From positions 24,516 to 88,515 of the forward strand of contig NZ_QHJG01000004.1 of assembly GCF_003184185.1 (NCBI RefSeq): a stretch of 64,000 bases of DNA, given 5' to 3'. Shown here piece by piece: positions 62,209 through 64,000 of this stretch (its first letter is position 1; every line of letters begins with the position of its first letter). A model generated the notes under the pieces. That model did not search any database. It was not told the DNA's origin and worked only from the letters and a program-made list of their open reading frames with translations. Origin of the DNA: Legionella qingyii. GTDB lineage: Bacteria; Pseudomonadota; Gammaproteobacteria; Legionellales; Legionellaceae. Both the position numbers and the translations under genes were made by a program.

Positions 62209-63384
62209 TTGAAAATCGGTATTATTGGTGGCTCTATAGCCGGATGCGCCCTAGCCTTATTATTAAAAGACCAATTCCAAGTTACAGTTTTTGAGCGAGC
62301 AGATGATTTAAAGTCGCGCGGAGCGGGTATTACGATTTCGCTTGAATTACTAAACGCTTTATTCGCCAAAAATCTTATTGATCAAGACACATTATCCCAT
62401 ACTTGCACTGCACGTAGTTTTTATTGCCAGGCAGATAATGAACCAGTTTATGGGAAATTTTTATGGCAACAGGGAATTTCCATGGCAAGCCTGCACTGGG
62501 ATACTTTATTTACCAATTTAAGGAAAAGAATACCAGACCCAATATACCTTCAAGGTGTTAAGGTTATAGACGTAAAACTCAAGGATAAAGGCCCCGGCCA
62601 AATTACTTTAGAATCTGGAAAAACACTGCAATTTGATTTAATTGTTTTTGCCGATGGTGTTCAATCCTTTGGAAGACAGTTGATATCCAATGCGCAACCA
62701 GAATATTCAGGTTATGTTGCATGGCGCGGGACCTTGGAATTTGAACGAATACAAAATAAAACTCTTTTTAATGAGCAAGGACTTTATTACTGTTTTAATA
62801 AAGGACATTTATTAACTTATCCGGTATATCATCACAAAAAAAATAAATTGAACTGGGTTTTTTATGAAAAAATTGCTCTTGAGGATCTAGAAGATTTGGG
62901 TCCAACATCTTTTATCGACTTTTCTGTAAAAGCTAAAGAACATCTCTATCAATTAGCACATGACAAGTTACCCCAGGCTGCAGCTCAAATAATCCTCGAT
63001 ACTCAATCTCCTTTTATGCAGAAAATTGTGGATTTCTGTGCTTATCGTCTTGTGACTGATGGAGCGCTTTTATTAGGTGATGCGAGCACAGTATTACGCC
63101 CCCATGTAGGAAATGGTGCTTCCTTAGCCATTCAGGATGCATTAAGCCTCAGTGAGCATCTCAAGAAATATGAAGATGTTCAGCAAGCAATTAATGAATG
63201 GGAGAAAGACTCTCTTCCTAAACGAGTTGCGATGTATGATTTGTCAAAACGAATGGCTGATGCGTTAGTGTTACAGCCGGTGGAATGGCAAGAAATGAAT
63301 GCGTCAAAAATGCTGAGCTGGTGGGAGCAAATCCTTCTTGGAGAAAAGTGGTATACAACTGCCGCCACACAAAAAATATGTTAA
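62209..63384 (+). CDS. FAD-dependent monooxygenase/hydroxylase
   Basis: This protein of about 391 aa is of the UbiH/PHBH-type group. The FAD-binding GxGxxG is KIGIIGGSIAGCALALLL. DG and GD motifs are seen in FADGVQSFGRQL and LLLGDASTVLRPHVGNGASLAIQDA. The frame extends to a TTG at 62155, but AGGAAG lies 8 nt before the TTG at 62209, right before the dinucleotide fold, so this start is used. It probably hydroxylates an aromatic or hydrophobic substrate using NAD(P)H and oxygen. Confidence 0.88.
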   Translation: MKIGIIGGSIAGCALALLLKDQFQVTVFERADDLKSRGAGITISLELLNALFAKNLIDQDTLSHTCTARSFYCQADNEPVYGKFLWQQGISMASLHWDTLFTNLRKRIPDPIYLQGVKVIDVKLKDKGPGQITLESGKTLQFDLIVFADGVQSFGRQLISNAQPEYSGYVAWRGTLEFERIQNKTLFNEQGLYYCFNKGHLLTYPVYHHKKNKLNWVFYEKIALEDLEDLGPTSFIDFSVKAKEHLYQLAHDKLPQAAAQIILDTQSPFMQKIVDFCAYRLVTDGALLLGDASTVLRPHVGNGASLAIQDALSLSEHLKKYEDVQQAINEWEKDSLPKRVAMYDLSKRMADALVLQPVEWQEMNASKMLSWWEQILLGEKWYTTAATQKIC

Positions 63385-63454
63385 GGAATGCATACAGAGC
63401 TGAAGCTGCTCGCTATAGTACAAACTATAAAACTTACAGTAGAAGAGTATCGTA

Positions 63455-63916
63455 TTAGATCTCTTTTTCACTTTTTTTGTGAGTAGCTCCCCTCAGGCCC
63501 CAAAGTACTATGCAGCAGACGAGAACCATTGCCAATGACAAGGAAATTAATCCCAATTTAATGAGCACTTCTTGCCAGCCTAACCCATAGAAATTACCTC
63601 CAGCAATAGGCATCATTTCTGCACCAGCGCCCCACATTCCGGCTAAAAAAGTGGTTGCCCAATTGGTATAGGTGCCAAATAGAGAAAGAACGAATCCACA
63701 ACTCTGTACACGTGTTGATAAATTTAATTGCGGCCATATTAATCCTAATAGAATTAGGAAAATACCATTGAGTATTCCCTCAAGATGACTGGAAAGCCCC
63801 ATTCTGGGATTATGCATTAAAGGTAATATAAACCCCGTTATTAAGCCTAATAAAAATAAAAAAACGCCATATCTTATCAATTTACGACCGAGTTTTATTT
63901 CAGCATTATTGTTCAA
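63455..63916 (-). CDS. HabA-like (hydroxylaminobenzene mutase-type) membrane protein
   Basis: This protein of about 153 aa has four membrane segments at about residues 12-32, 46-66, 76-96 and 120-143. Typical of the HabA-type family are LPLMHNPRMGLSSHLEGILNGIFL, the LSLFGTYTNWATTFLAGMWGAG stretch and the terminal membrane helix (given here only as pattern). The frame is open to 63961, but the first 8 codons lie inside the mobile-element end, so a true start is more likely at TTG 63916 (AGGATAATC before it) or TTG 63934. The upstream promoter may have been altered by the insertion. Enzymatic function rests on family knowledge. Confidence 0.7.
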   Translation of the reverse strand: MNNNAEIKLGRKLIRYGVFLFLLGLITGFILPLMHNPRMGLSSHLEGILNGIFLILLGLIWPQLNLSTRVQSCGFVLSLFGTYTNWATTFLAGMWGAGAEMMPIAGGNFYGLGWQEVLIKLGLISLSLAMVLVCCIVLWGLRGATHKKSEKEI

Positions 63917-63939
63917 GATTATCCTCGCAATCAAACCTT

Positions 63940-64000
63940 CAGGACTTACGAAAAACCCCAATCTCTTTGTTAAAAAATGTTTTTAATTCGGTCATTTAGT
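63940..64000. mobile_element. End of a second copy of the CAGGACTTACGAAAA element, cut by the window
   Basis: The last 61 nt are the inverted copy of 50458-50518 with one mismatch, beginning CAGGACTTACGAAAAA. This is either a second MITE copy or the left end of the parent insertion sequence outside the window. Confidence 0.8.

Noticed and set aside
1..64000. tRNA, rRNA or CRISPR arrays
   Set aside because: No cloverleaf with CCA-type ends, rRNA-like conserved stretch or regularly spaced direct repeats were seen by eye. A covariance-model scan was not possible, so a short RNA gene could be missed.

Overview
The window looks like chromosomal DNA of an AT-rich gammaproteobacterium, most likely Legionella or a close relative. 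This is inferred from three things: AT-rich intergenic DNA with ordinary gammaproteobacterial housekeeping genes (parE, lhr-type helicase, pncB/pncA, cysZ, yggU, yjbQ, yjdM); many long, coiled-coil or eukaryote-like proteins without recognisable bacterial homologues, as is usual for Dot/Icm effector repertoires; and a dense supply of small palindromic intergenic repeats. No rRNA, tRNA or CRISPR array was seen.

Layout. 1-4.9 kb: the truncated cysZ, small membrane and secreted proteins, a YdcF/SanA-type protein, a tandem pair of secreted paralogues and a 423-aa orphan. 5.2-11.6 kb: the NAD-salvage pair pncB-pncA and a very long Lhr-type helicase. 11.7-15 kb: small orphans, an AI-2E/PerM-type membrane protein and a VOC protein. 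15.1-20 kb: a long repeat/coiled-coil protein that appears split by a one-base frameshift, and a 507-aa membrane orphan. 20-24.9 kb: an envelope-glycan set (GT2-GtrA fusion, GT39-type transferase, polysaccharide deacetylase) and small genes. 24.2-26.1 kb: small housekeeping genes on the minus strand. 26.2-38.6 kb: an all-minus block of effector-like genes (ankyrin-type, a tandem-repeat coiled-coil protein, an orphan and a giant 2756-aa protein with a degenerate SecA-like motor in the middle). 38.7-46.5 kb: a fused oligopeptide ABC ATPase, parE, a membrane-anchored spermidine-synthase-like protein, a VOC protein and a DedA protein. 46.6-50.3 kb: an OTU-like cysteine protease gene directly downstream of a three-gene bufferin-type (MNIO/RiPP) metal-binding peptide cluster. 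50.4-56.1 kb: a MITE, a cNMP-binding patatin phospholipase, a peptide deformylase with a signal peptide, GNAT, HAD and a histidine-phosphatase-like candidate effector. 56.3-64 kb: nitroreductase, a SulP/FUSC/isochorismatase operon that includes an unlisted 32-aa gene, a second MITE, an outer-membrane transporter-like protein, an FAD monooxygenase and a HabA-like membrane protein whose 5' end abuts one end of the first MITE family.

How it fits together. Clear functional units are pncB-pncA (nicotinamide to nicotinate to NaMN), bufABC-like (precursor plus modifying enzymes), the GT2/GT39 pair (lipid-linked sugar donor plus integral-membrane transferase), and the isochorismatase-FUSC-small protein-SulP operon. 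The effector-like genes (orphan coiled coil, ankyrin, OTU-like, histidine phosphatase, giant SecA-like) are scattered between housekeeping genes. A family of palindromic repeats sits within about 30 nt downstream of stop codons in every copy seen, which suggests a role at mRNA 3' ends. Effector status is inference throughout: nothing in DNA alone proves translocation.
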